Below, piece by piece: positions 16,450-25,872 of a stretch of DNA of 64,000 bases. Source of the DNA: Roseibium sp. Sym1 (GTDB taxonomy: Bacteria; Pseudomonadota; Alphaproteobacteria; Rhizobiales; Stappiaceae); NCBI RefSeq assembly GCF_027359675.1, contig NZ_CP114786.1, positions 1,302,001 through 1,366,000 on the forward strand, written 5' to 3'. The translations under genes were made by a program, and so were the position numbers. The notes beneath the pieces were generated by a model. It had not been told where the DNA came from. It saw nothing but the letters and a program-made list of their open reading frames with translations, and did not search any database. Position 1 is the first letter of the stretch. Each line of letters opens with the position of its first letter.

Positions 16450-17690
16450 TGACCCAAGCCTGCCGCCATTGCGGACAAGACCTGACGAGACAATTCCTGG
16501 ATCTCGGCTATGCGCCGCCGTCGAATGCCTATCTCGCCGCGGAAGACCTGACCGCGCCGGAAGTCACCTACCCGCTGCGCCTGATGGTCTGCGACAGCTG
16601 TTTTCTGGTCCAGACCCAGGACTACACCGCAGCCGACAGTCTGTTCGACAAGGACTACGCTTATTTTTCCTCGACGTCGAAAAGCTGGCTAGCACATGCG
16701 GCGACCTATGCTGCCGCCATCACCGGGCGGCTCGGACTGACCGGGGACAGCTTCGTGGTCGAGGTGGCGTCGAATGACGGCTACCTCCTGAAGAATTTCG
16801 TCGAGGCCGGCATTCCCTGCCTCGGCATCGAGCCGACGGCATCCACCGCAGAAGCGGCCGAAGCCCTCGGCATCCCGGTCGAACGCACTTTCTTCGGCGA
16901 GGCGTTCGCGGACGACCTTGCCGCCAGCGGCAAATCCGCCGATCTCATCATCGGCAACAACGTCTATGCCCACGTGCCGGACATCAACGACTTCACCCGC
17001 GGCCTGGCGCGCCTTCTGAAGCCCGAGGGCGTGATCACGCTTGAATTCCCGCATCTCATGAGGCTGGTCGAGTTCTGCCAGTTCGACACCGTCTACCACG
17101 AGCACTTTTCCTATCTGTCGCTCGGCACCGTGGCGCGAATCTTCGAAGCCGCCGGGCTCCGGATCTTCGATGTGGAGGAACTTCCCACGCATGGAGGCAG
17201 CCTTCGGGTCTACGGGTGCCGGAAGGACAGCGGCCACGCGGAAACCGGCGCGGTGTCCGGTTTGCGCGCCGAGGAACAACGACGGGGCATGGAGACCACC
17301 GGCTATTATGCCGACTTCCAGCACCGCGCCGAGGACGTGAAAAACCGGTTCGTGTCGTTTCTTCTGGAGGCCAGGCAGGCAGGCAAGTCCGTTGCCGGCT
17401 ACGGCGCGGCGGCCAAGGGCAACACCCTGTTGAACTTCGCGGGCATTCGTCCGGACCTGCTGCCGTTCGTCTGCGACGCGGCACCGGCAAAACAGGACAA
17501 GTTCCTGCCCGGCAGCCACATTCCGGTGCTCCCGCCGCAGGTGCTTCAGGACCGCAGGCCGGATTACCTGATCATCCTGCCCTGGAACATTGCCGAGGAA
17601 GTCCGCCAGCAGAATGCCGGACTTGCCGCGCAGGGCACGCAATTCGTAACCTTCATCCCCGAAACCCGTATCCTGGGCGGCGCCGCCTGA
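16449..17690 (+). CDS. Sugar C-methyltransferase (TylC3/NovU-like)
   Basis: A 413-residue three-part protein. It has an N-terminal zinc domain with CRHCGQ and CDSCFLVQ cysteine pairs, a SAM domain with VVEVASNDGYLLKNF near residue 102, TVYHEHFSYLSLGTV containing the His-Glu-His catalytic set of sugar C3-methyltransferases, and a C-terminal domain with VAGYGAAAKGNTLLNF. This architecture (Methyltransf_13 / SAM / Methyltransf_14) belongs to enzymes that add a methyl carbon at C3 of a 4-keto-deoxysugar nucleotide, as in mycarose or noviose pathways. With the upstream rfbFG and epimerase it implies a C-methyl-branched 6-deoxyhexose. Confidence 0.88.
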   Translation: MTQACRHCGQDLTRQFLDLGYAPPSNAYLAAEDLTAPEVTYPLRLMVCDSCFLVQTQDYTAADSLFDKDYAYFSSTSKSWLAHAATYAAAITGRLGLTGDSFVVEVASNDGYLLKNFVEAGIPCLGIEPTASTAEAAEALGIPVERTFFGEAFADDLAASGKSADLIIGNNVYAHVPDINDFTRGLARLLKPEGVITLEFPHLMRLVEFCQFDTVYHEHFSYLSLGTVARIFEAAGLRIFDVEELPTHGGSLRVYGCRKDSGHAETGAVSGLRAEEQRRGMETTGYYADFQHRAEDVKNRFVSFLLEARQAGKSVAGYGAAAKGNTLLNFAGIRPDLLPFVCDAAPAKQDKFLPGSHIPVLPPQVLQDRRPDYLIILPWNIAEEVRQQNAGLAAQGTQFVTFIPETRILGGAA

Positions 17691-17738
17691 TCGCGCGACG
17701 TCCCGAAGCCAGCGAATGAAAGCCGACACCGAGCTGCC

Positions 17739-18230
17739 ATGACCCTTGAGATCGATCCCACGGCGCGCGTTTCCAGGCTCGCCGACATCGAAGACAGCGT
17801 GCGGGGCACCGTCATCCGCATCGGCGCGCGCTCGGTCGTCGACAGCTTCGTCAAGATCAAGCCGGCGGGCGGGAGCGGCGATGTCGTTATCGGCGAGAAT
17901 GTCACGCTCAATTCCGGCTGCGTCATCTATACCGGCCACGGCCTGACCATCGGCGACAACGTGGCCATCGCGGCCAACTGCACCTTCGCGCCGGTCAATC
18001 ACGCCTTCGAGGACCGCAACCGGCTCATTGTCGAGCAGGGGTTCCAGCCGAGCCGCGGCGGCATCAGGATCGGTGACGACGTCTGGATTGGCGCCAACTG
18101 CGTTTTCCTTGACGGTGCCGTGGTCAACACCGGCTGCGTCATCGCCGCCGGCACCGTGGTGAAGGGCGAGGTTCCGGCCTATTCGGTCGTCGCGGGCAAT
18201 CCCATGCGCCTGATCGGAACGCGGACATGA
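17739..18230 (+). CDS. Acyltransferase of the left-handed beta-helix (hexapeptide repeat) family
   Basis: A 163-residue protein built from hexapeptide repeats (for example VIGENVTLNSGCVIYTGHGL and IRIGDDVWIGANCVFLDGAV) ending in VVAGNPMRLIG, as in WbbJ/maltose-acetyltransferase relatives. The active-site His is probably in VNHAFEDRN. It would O- or N-acylate the sugar product or intermediate. It overlaps the next epimerase gene by 4 bp (ATGA), within the CDP-sugar series. Confidence 0.87.
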   Translation: MTLEIDPTARVSRLADIEDSVRGTVIRIGARSVVDSFVKIKPAGGSGDVVIGENVTLNSGCVIYTGHGLTIGDNVAIAANCTFAPVNHAFEDRNRLIVEQGFQPSRGGIRIGDDVWIGANCVFLDGAVVNTGCVIAAGTVVKGEVPAYSVVAGNPMRLIGTRT

Positions 18231-19060
18231 AGGCGACGGTGCTTGGCGCAAGCGGCTTTATCGGCCGCAATCTCGTCCGCCATCTGCAGAGCGCGGGCTA
18301 TGAGGTTGCAACCCCCGGACGTCATGAGATCGAGAACCTCGGCGGGCCCCTCGGCAGGGTGTTCTATTGCATCGGCATGACGGGCAATTTCCGGGATCGG
18401 CCGCTCGGCACCGTCGACGTTCATGCGGGCCTGCCCGGACGATTGCTGGAGCAGACCGATTTCGAGTCCTTCGTGTATTTCTCCAGCACGCGGATCTATG
18501 CGCAGGCCGCAGGCAGTAACGAAACGTCGGAAACGGCCCCGATCGCGGTCACCCCGTCGGCTGACACCACCTACGACCTCTCCAAGATGCTGGGCGAAGC
18601 GCTGTGCCTGTCTCACGAACAGGCGGGCGTCAAGGTGATCCGGCTGTCGAATGTCTACGGTCCCGACCAGGGCACGGCCACCTTTCTGGGGTCGCTGCTG
18701 GAGGACCTTGCCGGCACCGGACAGACGACCATCCGCGAAGCCCCCGGCTCCTCGAAGGACTATGTCGCCGTGGACGATGTCGTCCAGCTGGCGGAACGGA
18801 TCGCGCGGACCGGCCGCCACCGGACCTACAATGTTGCCAGCGGCCAGCCGGTCAGCCATGAAGAAATCGCGGAGGCCGTCAGGAATGAGGGCCTTTCCTG
18901 TACATTCACGCCCGGCGGTGTCCGCAGGGCCTTTCCTCAAATCAACATCGAACGCATCCGGACCGAGTTCGGCTTTTCACCGCGTTCTCTCCTGAAGGAC
19001 CTGCCGGCGCTGTTGCGCGCGGCCGGCGGCAACGCCGCCAAATCGAGAGTAGACTCATGA
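18227..19060 (+). CDS. NAD-dependent epimerase/dehydratase family protein (putative 4-ketoreductase)
   Basis: A 277-residue extended SDR. The start MKATVLGASGFIGRNLVRHL is the nucleotide motif; VYFSSTRIY and TTYDLSKMLGEAL give the Ser/Thr, Tyr and Lys triad; VIRLSNVYGP and SKDYVAVDDVVQLAE are typical. It is shorter than most sugar epimerases. In this operon the missing step after C-methylation is reduction of the C4 ketone, so a CDP-sugar 4-ketoreductase role is a reasonable inference. It overlaps both neighbours by 4 bp. Confidence 0.85.
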   Translation: MKATVLGASGFIGRNLVRHLQSAGYEVATPGRHEIENLGGPLGRVFYCIGMTGNFRDRPLGTVDVHAGLPGRLLEQTDFESFVYFSSTRIYAQAAGSNETSETAPIAVTPSADTTYDLSKMLGEALCLSHEQAGVKVIRLSNVYGPDQGTATFLGSLLEDLAGTGQTTIREAPGSSKDYVAVDDVVQLAERIARTGRHRTYNVASGQPVSHEEIAEAVRNEGLSCTFTPGGVRRAFPQINIERIRTEFGFSPRSLLKDLPALLRAAGGNAAKSRVDS

Positions 19061-19848
19061 GCAAAGACACCGACCCGATCCGGGAATTCGAGATCGAAAG
19101 ACAACAGCGCATCGCCGGCTATGCCGGGGAGGCCGGATGGCAGGCGCAGTCCCGTGGCTGGATGAAGACCGCATTCGACCAGAAATACATGTACAACTTC
19201 GCCTGGGGCGGCCGGCCGATCATCCAGCTTCCGACCGACATGGCCGTGTTTCAGGAAATCGTCTGGGCGACCAGGCCGGACCTGATCATCGAGACCGGCA
19301 TCGCCCATGGCGGCTCCCTGATCATGAGCGCCTCCCTCTTGGCCATGCTCGACTATTGCGATGCCGTGGAAAGCGGCGGCGTCGTCGATCCGAAAACGGC
19401 CAAGAGACGCGTTCTCGGACTTGATATCGACATCCGGGCCCACAACCGGACGGCAATGGAAGCCCACCCGATGTCGGCCAAGATCGACATGTTCGAGGGG
19501 TCCTCGGTCGAGGACGGCATGATCCGGCGGGTTCACGACTACGCCAGGGACTATGAGCGTGTTCTGGTCTGCCTCGACAGCAACCACACCCACGAGCATG
19601 TGCTGGCCGAGCTGAACGCCTATGCCGGCCTGGCCACGCCGGGCAGCTATTGCCTTGTCTTCGACACCGTTATCGAGGATCTGCCGGAAGACACGTTCCC
19701 GGACCGGCCGTGGGCGCCGGGCAACAATGCCAAGACGGCCGTGCACGAATTCCTGAGATCCCATCCGGAGTTCGAGATCGACCAGGAGATCAACAACAAG
19801 CTCCTGATTTCGGCTGCGCCGGACGGCTGGCTGAAGCGGACCGGTTGA
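19057..19848 (+). CDS. CmcI/RMNT family methyltransferase (cephalosporin hydroxylase-like)
   Basis: A 263-residue protein of the CmcI family. KYMYNFAWGGRPIIQLP, LIIETGIAHGGSLIMSASLL (SAM motif), VLGLDIDIRAHN and VLVCLDSNHTHEHVLAEL are diagnostic. Although named for cephamycin biosynthesis, the family includes rhamnosyl O-methyltransferases, so O-methylation of a sugar is the best guess here. It is the last gene of the CDP-sugar series, is ATGA-coupled to the epimerase, and converges on the lipid kinase gene 21 bp away. Confidence 0.87.
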   Translation: MSKDTDPIREFEIERQQRIAGYAGEAGWQAQSRGWMKTAFDQKYMYNFAWGGRPIIQLPTDMAVFQEIVWATRPDLIIETGIAHGGSLIMSASLLAMLDYCDAVESGGVVDPKTAKRRVLGLDIDIRAHNRTAMEAHPMSAKIDMFEGSSVEDGMIRRVHDYARDYERVLVCLDSNHTHEHVLAELNAYAGLATPGSYCLVFDTVIEDLPEDTFPDRPWAPGNNAKTAVHEFLRSHPEFEIDQEINNKLLISAAPDGWLKRTG

Positions 19849-19869
19849 CCATTTCCTCGTCGAAACCCC

Positions 19870-20778
19870 TCAACGCCTGAGGGCGATCCGGTGATGCCGG
19901 ATCGCCACCTTCCAGGACGTTCCGGTCATGGGTTCGCCGTCCAGATTGAACTGCACGGGTTCCGACGTCTCGATGGTGATGTTGCGGGACCTTTTTTCAA
20001 CGAACCCGCCATTGAGGCCCTCGACACCGCGTTCCATGAGCGCGGAGAACAGATCGATGACCTTTCCCGAGTCCGGGAAGGGCACGATCGTCAGGTCGAG
20101 AAGGCCGTCGTCAAGTTCCGCCCTTGGACATAGCCGGATGCCGCCACCCGCCCGCCGGCCGTTGCCGATGGCGAGTGCCAGGAAGGGGCCTTCCCAGGAG
20201 AAGTCTTCCGTCTCCACCCGGGCCTCGCAGGCGGCAAGCTCCGAAAACCGGTGCAGGCCCGTGAAAAGATAGGCCGCGCCGCCGAGCACCTTCTTGAGAT
20301 TGGGGTCGGTCTGCGCCGTCACCTGCGTTCCGAATCCGCCCGTGGCCATGTTTACGAACACCCGGCCATTGACCTCGCCGACATCCGTGGGCCTTGCCGA
20401 CGCGCGCGTGGCAAACCGCAGGCAGGCGGGAATGTCATTGGGATCAAGCTGGAGGTGGCGGGCAAAATCATTTGCAGTGCCGAGCGGCAGCACGGCGAAG
20501 GAAAACGGCGGCCGCTCATCACCGGATATCTGTTGAAGAGCCGCGTCGACCACCTCGTGCAGAGTGCCGTCGCCACCCCCGCTGACCACCGTGTCGATGG
20601 GGCTGTCGGCGTGGTCGTGCAGCGCTTCTGTCACCAACCGGGCCACGTCCCCGGCCTCGTAGGTCACCCGCACCGAAACGTCATGGCCCATGTCACGGAC
20701 CGCGTCGACCGCGGCGCGCACGTCGGTCCGGCCGGCGGACTTGCCGTTGAGGATCAGGCGCAGATGCTGTTTCTTCAA
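19870..20778 (-). CDS. Diacylglycerol/lipid kinase family protein (YegS-like)
   Basis: A 302-residue kinase with the signature VVSGGGDGTLHEVVDA near residue 65 and FAVLPLGTANDFARHL, both diagnostic of the diacylglycerol kinase catalytic domain. NMATGGFGTQV and the C-terminal beta domain (QFNLDGEPMTG) match YegS/BmrU. It phosphorylates a lipid headgroup at the inner membrane face; the substrate is not known. Monocistronic in appearance, 116 bp after the LysR gene on the same strand. Confidence 0.9.
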   Translation of the reverse strand: MKKQHLRLILNGKSAGRTDVRAAVDAVRDMGHDVSVRVTYEAGDVARLVTEALHDHADSPIDTVVSGGGDGTLHEVVDAALQQISGDERPPFSFAVLPLGTANDFARHLQLDPNDIPACLRFATRASARPTDVGEVNGRVFVNMATGGFGTQVTAQTDPNLKKVLGGAAYLFTGLHRFSELAACEARVETEDFSWEGPFLALAIGNGRRAGGGIRLCPRAELDDGLLDLTIVPFPDSGKVIDLFSALMERGVEGLNGGFVEKRSRNITIETSEPVQFNLDGEPMTGTSWKVAIRHHRIALRR

Positions 20779-20894
20779 AGTCGTGTCCCCTGGTTCAGCG
20801 GAGTTCCCGTTGGATGTAGATGGACATCGGGAGCCCCTTTCGGAAGGGCCGGCAGGTCCCGGCGTTGTAGTGCACGATACATGCGCCTGGCCGT

Positions 20895-21818
20895 TCAGCC
20901 CGGCAGCATGGTTTCACGGCGCGTGCGGGCGGTCCGCGCTTCCTCCATCAACCACTTGCGGAAAGCGGACACCACCGGCCGCATGGTGCGTCCTTCCGGG
21001 TAAACGAAGTAATAGGCGGTCTGTTGCGCCAGGGACAGGTCGAACAGGCGCACCAGCCGTCCGGAGGCCAGCTCCTCCTCGATGAAAAACCGCGGGATCA
21101 AGGCCGCGCCCGCATGGTGGATCGCGGCCTCCGAGATCATCACGAACTGCTCGAACCGCGCTCCCTGGAAGGCGGCGTCGGTCTCCACGCCCGCCAGATC
21201 GAACCATTGCCGCCACGCCAGCGGCCTTGTCGCGAGCTGCAGGCGCGGCACGCGGGCAAGATCCGACGGCTTGCGGATCTCGTGGCGGTCACGAAAGGCG
21301 CGGGAGGCGACGGGAACGACCTCTTCGTCGAACAGGCGCTCGGCAATTGCGCCGGCCCAGACGGGGTCTCCGTGGTGAATGGCACCGTCAAACGGCTCCT
21401 CGTCGAAGTCGAAGGGCTGCAGGCGCACGCTCAGGTTCAGGCCGGCGTCCGGATAACGGCGATCGAATTCAGCGAGCCGCGGTGCCAGCCAACGCGTGCC
21501 GAAGGTGGGCAGCACCGCCAGGTTCAGGACATCGGCACTGCCCGCGTAGGACATGACCTGGCGTGTGGCCGCCGTCATCTGCTCCAGAGCGCCGCGAATG
21601 TCATGCAGGTAAAGACGCCCGGCGTCGGTCAGGACGATGCGCTGGCGCACACGGCGGAACAGTTCCACCCCGAGCCTGTCCTCCAGGTGGCGCACCTGCT
21701 TGGAAACAGCTCCTTGCGTGAGGTGCAGCTCTTCCGCTGCGCGGGTGAAACTCAGGTGCCGGGCGGCGCACTCGAAAGCGATCAGCGTATCGGCCGGCGG
21801 AACAAAGGCGCGTCGCAT
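20895..21818 (-). CDS. LysR family transcriptional regulator (GcvA-like; probable gcdH regulator)
   Basis: A 307-residue LysR protein. The N-terminal HTH is clear (LSFTRAAEELHLTQGAVSKQ followed by VRHLEDRLGVELFRR), then a linker and a type-2 periplasmic-fold effector domain (LNLAVLPTFGTRWLAPRL). GcvA-like regulators commonly lie divergent to glutaryl-CoA dehydrogenase. Here it is divergent from gcdH with a 162-bp shared control region, so control of gcdH by glutarate or a CoA intermediate is likely. Confidence 0.9.
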   Translation of the reverse strand: MRRAFVPPADTLIAFECAARHLSFTRAAEELHLTQGAVSKQVRHLEDRLGVELFRRVRQRIVLTDAGRLYLHDIRGALEQMTAATRQVMSYAGSADVLNLAVLPTFGTRWLAPRLAEFDRRYPDAGLNLSVRLQPFDFDEEPFDGAIHHGDPVWAGAIAERLFDEEVVPVASRAFRDRHEIRKPSDLARVPRLQLATRPLAWRQWFDLAGVETDAAFQGARFEQFVMISEAAIHHAGAALIPRFFIEEELASGRLVRLFDLSLAQQTAYYFVYPEGRTMRPVVSAFRKWLMEEARTARTRRETMLPG

Positions 21819-21980
21819 CGACTTTCATCCAGTTCATTCCATTTCGTCATGAATGATGGATGAGGTTTCGCTTTTCTGCAAACAAAATTGCGACAAGACT
21901 AGAAGAAACAGAATGACCTGCGGCAGCCAAGCGCCGCAATCCAACGGCCTGGATCCAGGAAGGCCTCGGGAGACACGATC
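21819..21980. promoter_or_regulatory. Divergent lysR/gcdH control region
   Basis: The gap is AT-richer than its flanks and contains TCATTCCA (21833-21840) facing a TGGATGA copy about 15 bp on, a loose inverted repeat of the kind bound by LysR proteins. gcdH has GGGAGA 9 nt before its ATG. Confidence 0.35.
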
Positions 21981-23198
<1,218 letters not shown>

Positions 23199-23217
23199 TC
23201 CGATACTGAAGGTGTTT

Positions 23218-23244
23218 GATGCGGGCGGGCTGACCGCCCGCATC
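23218..23244 (+). terminator. Hairpin after gcdH
   Basis: A perfect 11-bp stem (GATGCGGGCGG / CCGCCCGCATC) with a 5-nt loop begins 20 nt after the gcdH stop. The following bases are not a strong U-tract, so it may terminate weakly or protect the 3' end. Confidence 0.55.
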
Positions 23245-23280
23245 TGATTCAAGGTTCCGTTGCCAGAGCAGGAAGGCCTC

Positions 23281-24459
23281 ATGTCGGACAGGACTGCGGA
23301 TGTCGTCATCATCGGGGGAGCCGTCATGGGGTCCGCGGTTGCCTGCCACCTGTCCATGCGGGACGATTTCGACGGCCGCATCGTTGTCGTCGAGGCGGAC
23401 CCGGCCTACGAGATCTGTGCCTCCGCCCGGTCCGCCGCGTCCATCCGGCAGCAGTTCTCAAGCTCGGTCAATATCGAGATATCGCTCTACGGCATCCGCT
23501 TCCTGAGAGAGATCGGCGCCGAACTGGCGGTCGACACCGACCGCCCCGCGATCGACCTGCACGAAGGCGGCTACCTCTTCCTGGCAACACCCGACAAGCT
23601 GGACATTCTCCGGGAGAACCACCGGCTGCAGCAGCAGCTCGGCGCGGATATCGGCTTTCTGGACGCCGCCGCGCTGAAGGCGAAATTTCCCTGGCTGGAG
23701 GTTTCCGATCTCGCCGCCGGCTGCCACGGCCTGACGGGCGAGGGCTGGTTCGACGGCTATGGCCTGATGCAAGCCTTCCGCAGGAAAGCCCGCTCGCTCG
23801 GCGTCGACTATCTGCCGGCGCATGCTTCCCTCGACAGGCAAGGCGGCGCCTGGCAGGTTCGACTGTCGAGCGGAGACACATTGTCCGCGCCGGTCGTCGT
23901 CAATTGCGCCGGTGCCTCCGGCGGTCCGGAGCTCTGCCGCCAGGCCGGGCTGGATCTGCCGATCGTCCCGAAAAAACGCTGCGTCTTCACGTTTGAGTGC
24001 CGCGACAGGCTGGAGCGGTTTCCACTCTTGATCGACCCGACCGGCACCTATGTGCGCCCCGAAGGCACGGGCTATATCTGCGGCTCGGCACCGCCGCCGG
24101 ACATGGATCCGGACTGCACCGATTTCGATGTCGACCACGGCCTGTTCGAAGAGCATATCTGGCCCACGCTGGCGGCCCGTGTCCCCGCCTTCGAGGCGAT
24201 CCGTCCCGGCGCGGCGTGGGCCGGCAGCTACGATATGAACCTGTTCGACCACAACGCCTTCATCGGCGCGGTTCCCGGGATCGACGGCCTGTTTCTGGCC
24301 CTGGGCTTTTCCGGCCACGGCCTGCAGCAGTCCCCGGCGGTCGGGCGCGGGCTGGCCGAACTGATCGCCACGGGCGGCTACCAGTCGCTGGACCTGTCGC
24401 CGCTGGCGGTCGACCGGCTGGCAGCGAACCGGCCGATCGTGGAAAAGAACGTCGTGTGA
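23281..24459 (+). CDS. FAD-dependent oxidoreductase (DAO / glycine oxidase-like)
   Basis: A 392-residue protein with the N-terminal dinucleotide motif VVIIGGAVMGSAVACHL, an FAD-ribose Glu (VVVEADP), CASARSAASIRQQFSSS and a C-terminal FAD-contact segment GLFLALGFSGHGLQQSPAVG. The DAO family includes D-amino-acid, sarcosine and glycine oxidases. The ATG at 23281 has AGGAAGG 4 nt upstream and was preferred to a TTG at 23260. Substrate unknown; the nearby aminotransferase suggests amino-acid metabolism. Confidence 0.87.
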   Translation: MSDRTADVVIIGGAVMGSAVACHLSMRDDFDGRIVVVEADPAYEICASARSAASIRQQFSSSVNIEISLYGIRFLREIGAELAVDTDRPAIDLHEGGYLFLATPDKLDILRENHRLQQQLGADIGFLDAAALKAKFPWLEVSDLAAGCHGLTGEGWFDGYGLMQAFRRKARSLGVDYLPAHASLDRQGGAWQVRLSSGDTLSAPVVVNCAGASGGPELCRQAGLDLPIVPKKRCVFTFECRDRLERFPLLIDPTGTYVRPEGTGYICGSAPPPDMDPDCTDFDVDHGLFEEHIWPTLAARVPAFEAIRPGAAWAGSYDMNLFDHNAFIGAVPGIDGLFLALGFSGHGLQQSPAVGRGLAELIATGGYQSLDLSPLAVDRLAANRPIVEKNVV

Positions 24460-24462
24460 GAA

Positions 24463-25494
24463 TCACTCGGCAACGAGCAGCGGCGTAATCGGTCCGTCCT
24501 CGACCTTGGCGGTCTGGGACCGGCCAACCTGGGTCAGCGTCATCGGATCCACCGGAATGATCTCTTCCGTGCCCGCATCGGACCGGGGCGCAGCCTGCGC
24601 GGAAGGGGGTTCGTCCTCTCCGCCGTCCATGTCGTTGACCGCCGAGGTCTGCCGGCTCTCGGACGGAGCATCTGCCCCAGGTCCCGAACCATCCGTCGAG
24701 GTTCCGGTCACACCGGTCCAGTCGACCAGCCGGGACATCGATTCGGTCAGGACGGACCGCAGGCGGGTGATCCGTGTCTTGTCCGGCTCGAATGGCGGCG
24801 ACTCGTGACGAAGATAGGACCGCTGGGCGAGCAGCAAGGTCACGGTGTGAATGCCGCGATCCGGCCGGCCGAAATTCTTCGTGATGTAACCGCCAAGGGT
24901 CTGCTCGTCGACACTGACGCTGTAGCCCTGCTCGCCCTTGAAGGAACCGACGAGAAGATTGCGCAGATCCGGGTCGCAGGATGTGCCGCCATTGGTGCCG
25001 ACGCTGACCAGCGGCAGCCCCTTGTCGGTCACACCCTTGATGTGGGACCTCATGGACTGGCAGTCGACGATGATGACCTTGCGATGCGAGCGCAGCAGCC
25101 TGTCGATCTGCCGGCGCAGAGCCTTGTGGAACGGCGCGTGGAACAGCAGGGACCGTTGTTCGACTTCCGTCGGCCCGGGCTCCTCGCCTTCCTGGTAGAT
25201 GCGCTTGCCGTCGAGGGTCGTCACCGGGCAAAGCGCCTTCGCCGGATCCCCGGCGTCGGAAACAGGTGTTTCGGGATCCCTGTCCAGGTCGATGACATAG
25301 CGGGAAATCGACGAGCGCAGCACGGTCGCGTCCAGATCTTCGTGAAAGTCGAACACCCGCTCCAGGCGCCAGGCCAGGTCCGCCTGCAGCCGTCCCGTCG
25401 CGTTCAGGCGCTTTTCGACAGCATTCGGGATCTCCGTGCCGCTGTGCGGCAGGCAGAGAATGAGTGGACTTTGACCTTCTTCGACGAGGATCAT
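24463..25494 (-). CDS. N-formylglutamate amidohydrolase family protein with C-terminal tail
   Basis: A 343-residue protein. Residues 1-260 carry the family's landmarks: LILCLPHSGTEIP (metal His), YVIDLDRDPE, LLFHAPFHKALRRQI, VIIVDCQSMRSH and GGYITKNFGRPDRGIHTVTL. HutG-type members hydrolyse N-formylglutamate in histidine catabolism, but many homologues have other roles, and no hut gene is adjacent. The last 75 or so residues (TGTSTDGSGPG... to the end) are low-complexity and acidic and are not part of the fold. It converges on the DAO gene with a 3-bp gap. Confidence 0.82.
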   Translation of the reverse strand: MILVEEGQSPLILCLPHSGTEIPNAVEKRLNATGRLQADLAWRLERVFDFHEDLDATVLRSSISRYVIDLDRDPETPVSDAGDPAKALCPVTTLDGKRIYQEGEEPGPTEVEQRSLLFHAPFHKALRRQIDRLLRSHRKVIIVDCQSMRSHIKGVTDKGLPLVSVGTNGGTSCDPDLRNLLVGSFKGEQGYSVSVDEQTLGGYITKNFGRPDRGIHTVTLLLAQRSYLRHESPPFEPDKTRITRLRSVLTESMSRLVDWTGVTGTSTDGSGPGADAPSESRQTSAVNDMDGGEDEPPSAQAAPRSDAGTEEIIPVDPMTLTQVGRSQTAKVEDGPITPLLVAE

Positions 25495-25872
25495 GCTGCA
25501 ACGCCTAATGGAAGAAACCGAACGGTATCCAGCTTGGAGAATTTACTTTACGGAAACAAGACATTTTCTTTGCAGGATTGAGACAGGAACGGCCCCGCTG
25601 TTCGCAAGACAAAAACAAAAATCATTGATTCCGGCAACTTACGGCACGTTAACGTCTTGCCCTCTCCCTTGGCAATTGCTCCGGCGAAACCATGTGACGA
25701 AATCACCACAATTTTGCACCTGCACAATGCGGGTGGAAACCGGCCGGCGCCGCCGGCGGGTCAATCTCCGGCTTGACGGACGCTGTCTGCCGGGCCAGTT
25801 TTTGTGTCCCTTCCGGCGTTGCCGCAAGCCGCCCCCGCCGCATCTGCCCCGCGATTCACACGAGGACCCGCC
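25495..25872. other. 378-bp divergent intergenic region without a gene
   Basis: Only short frames with no family character are present. The first 200 bp is AT-richer and would hold both promoters. A GC-rich palindromic run (GGCCGGCGCCGCCGGC) lies near 25742-25757. No riboswitch was recognised. Confidence 0.5.
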
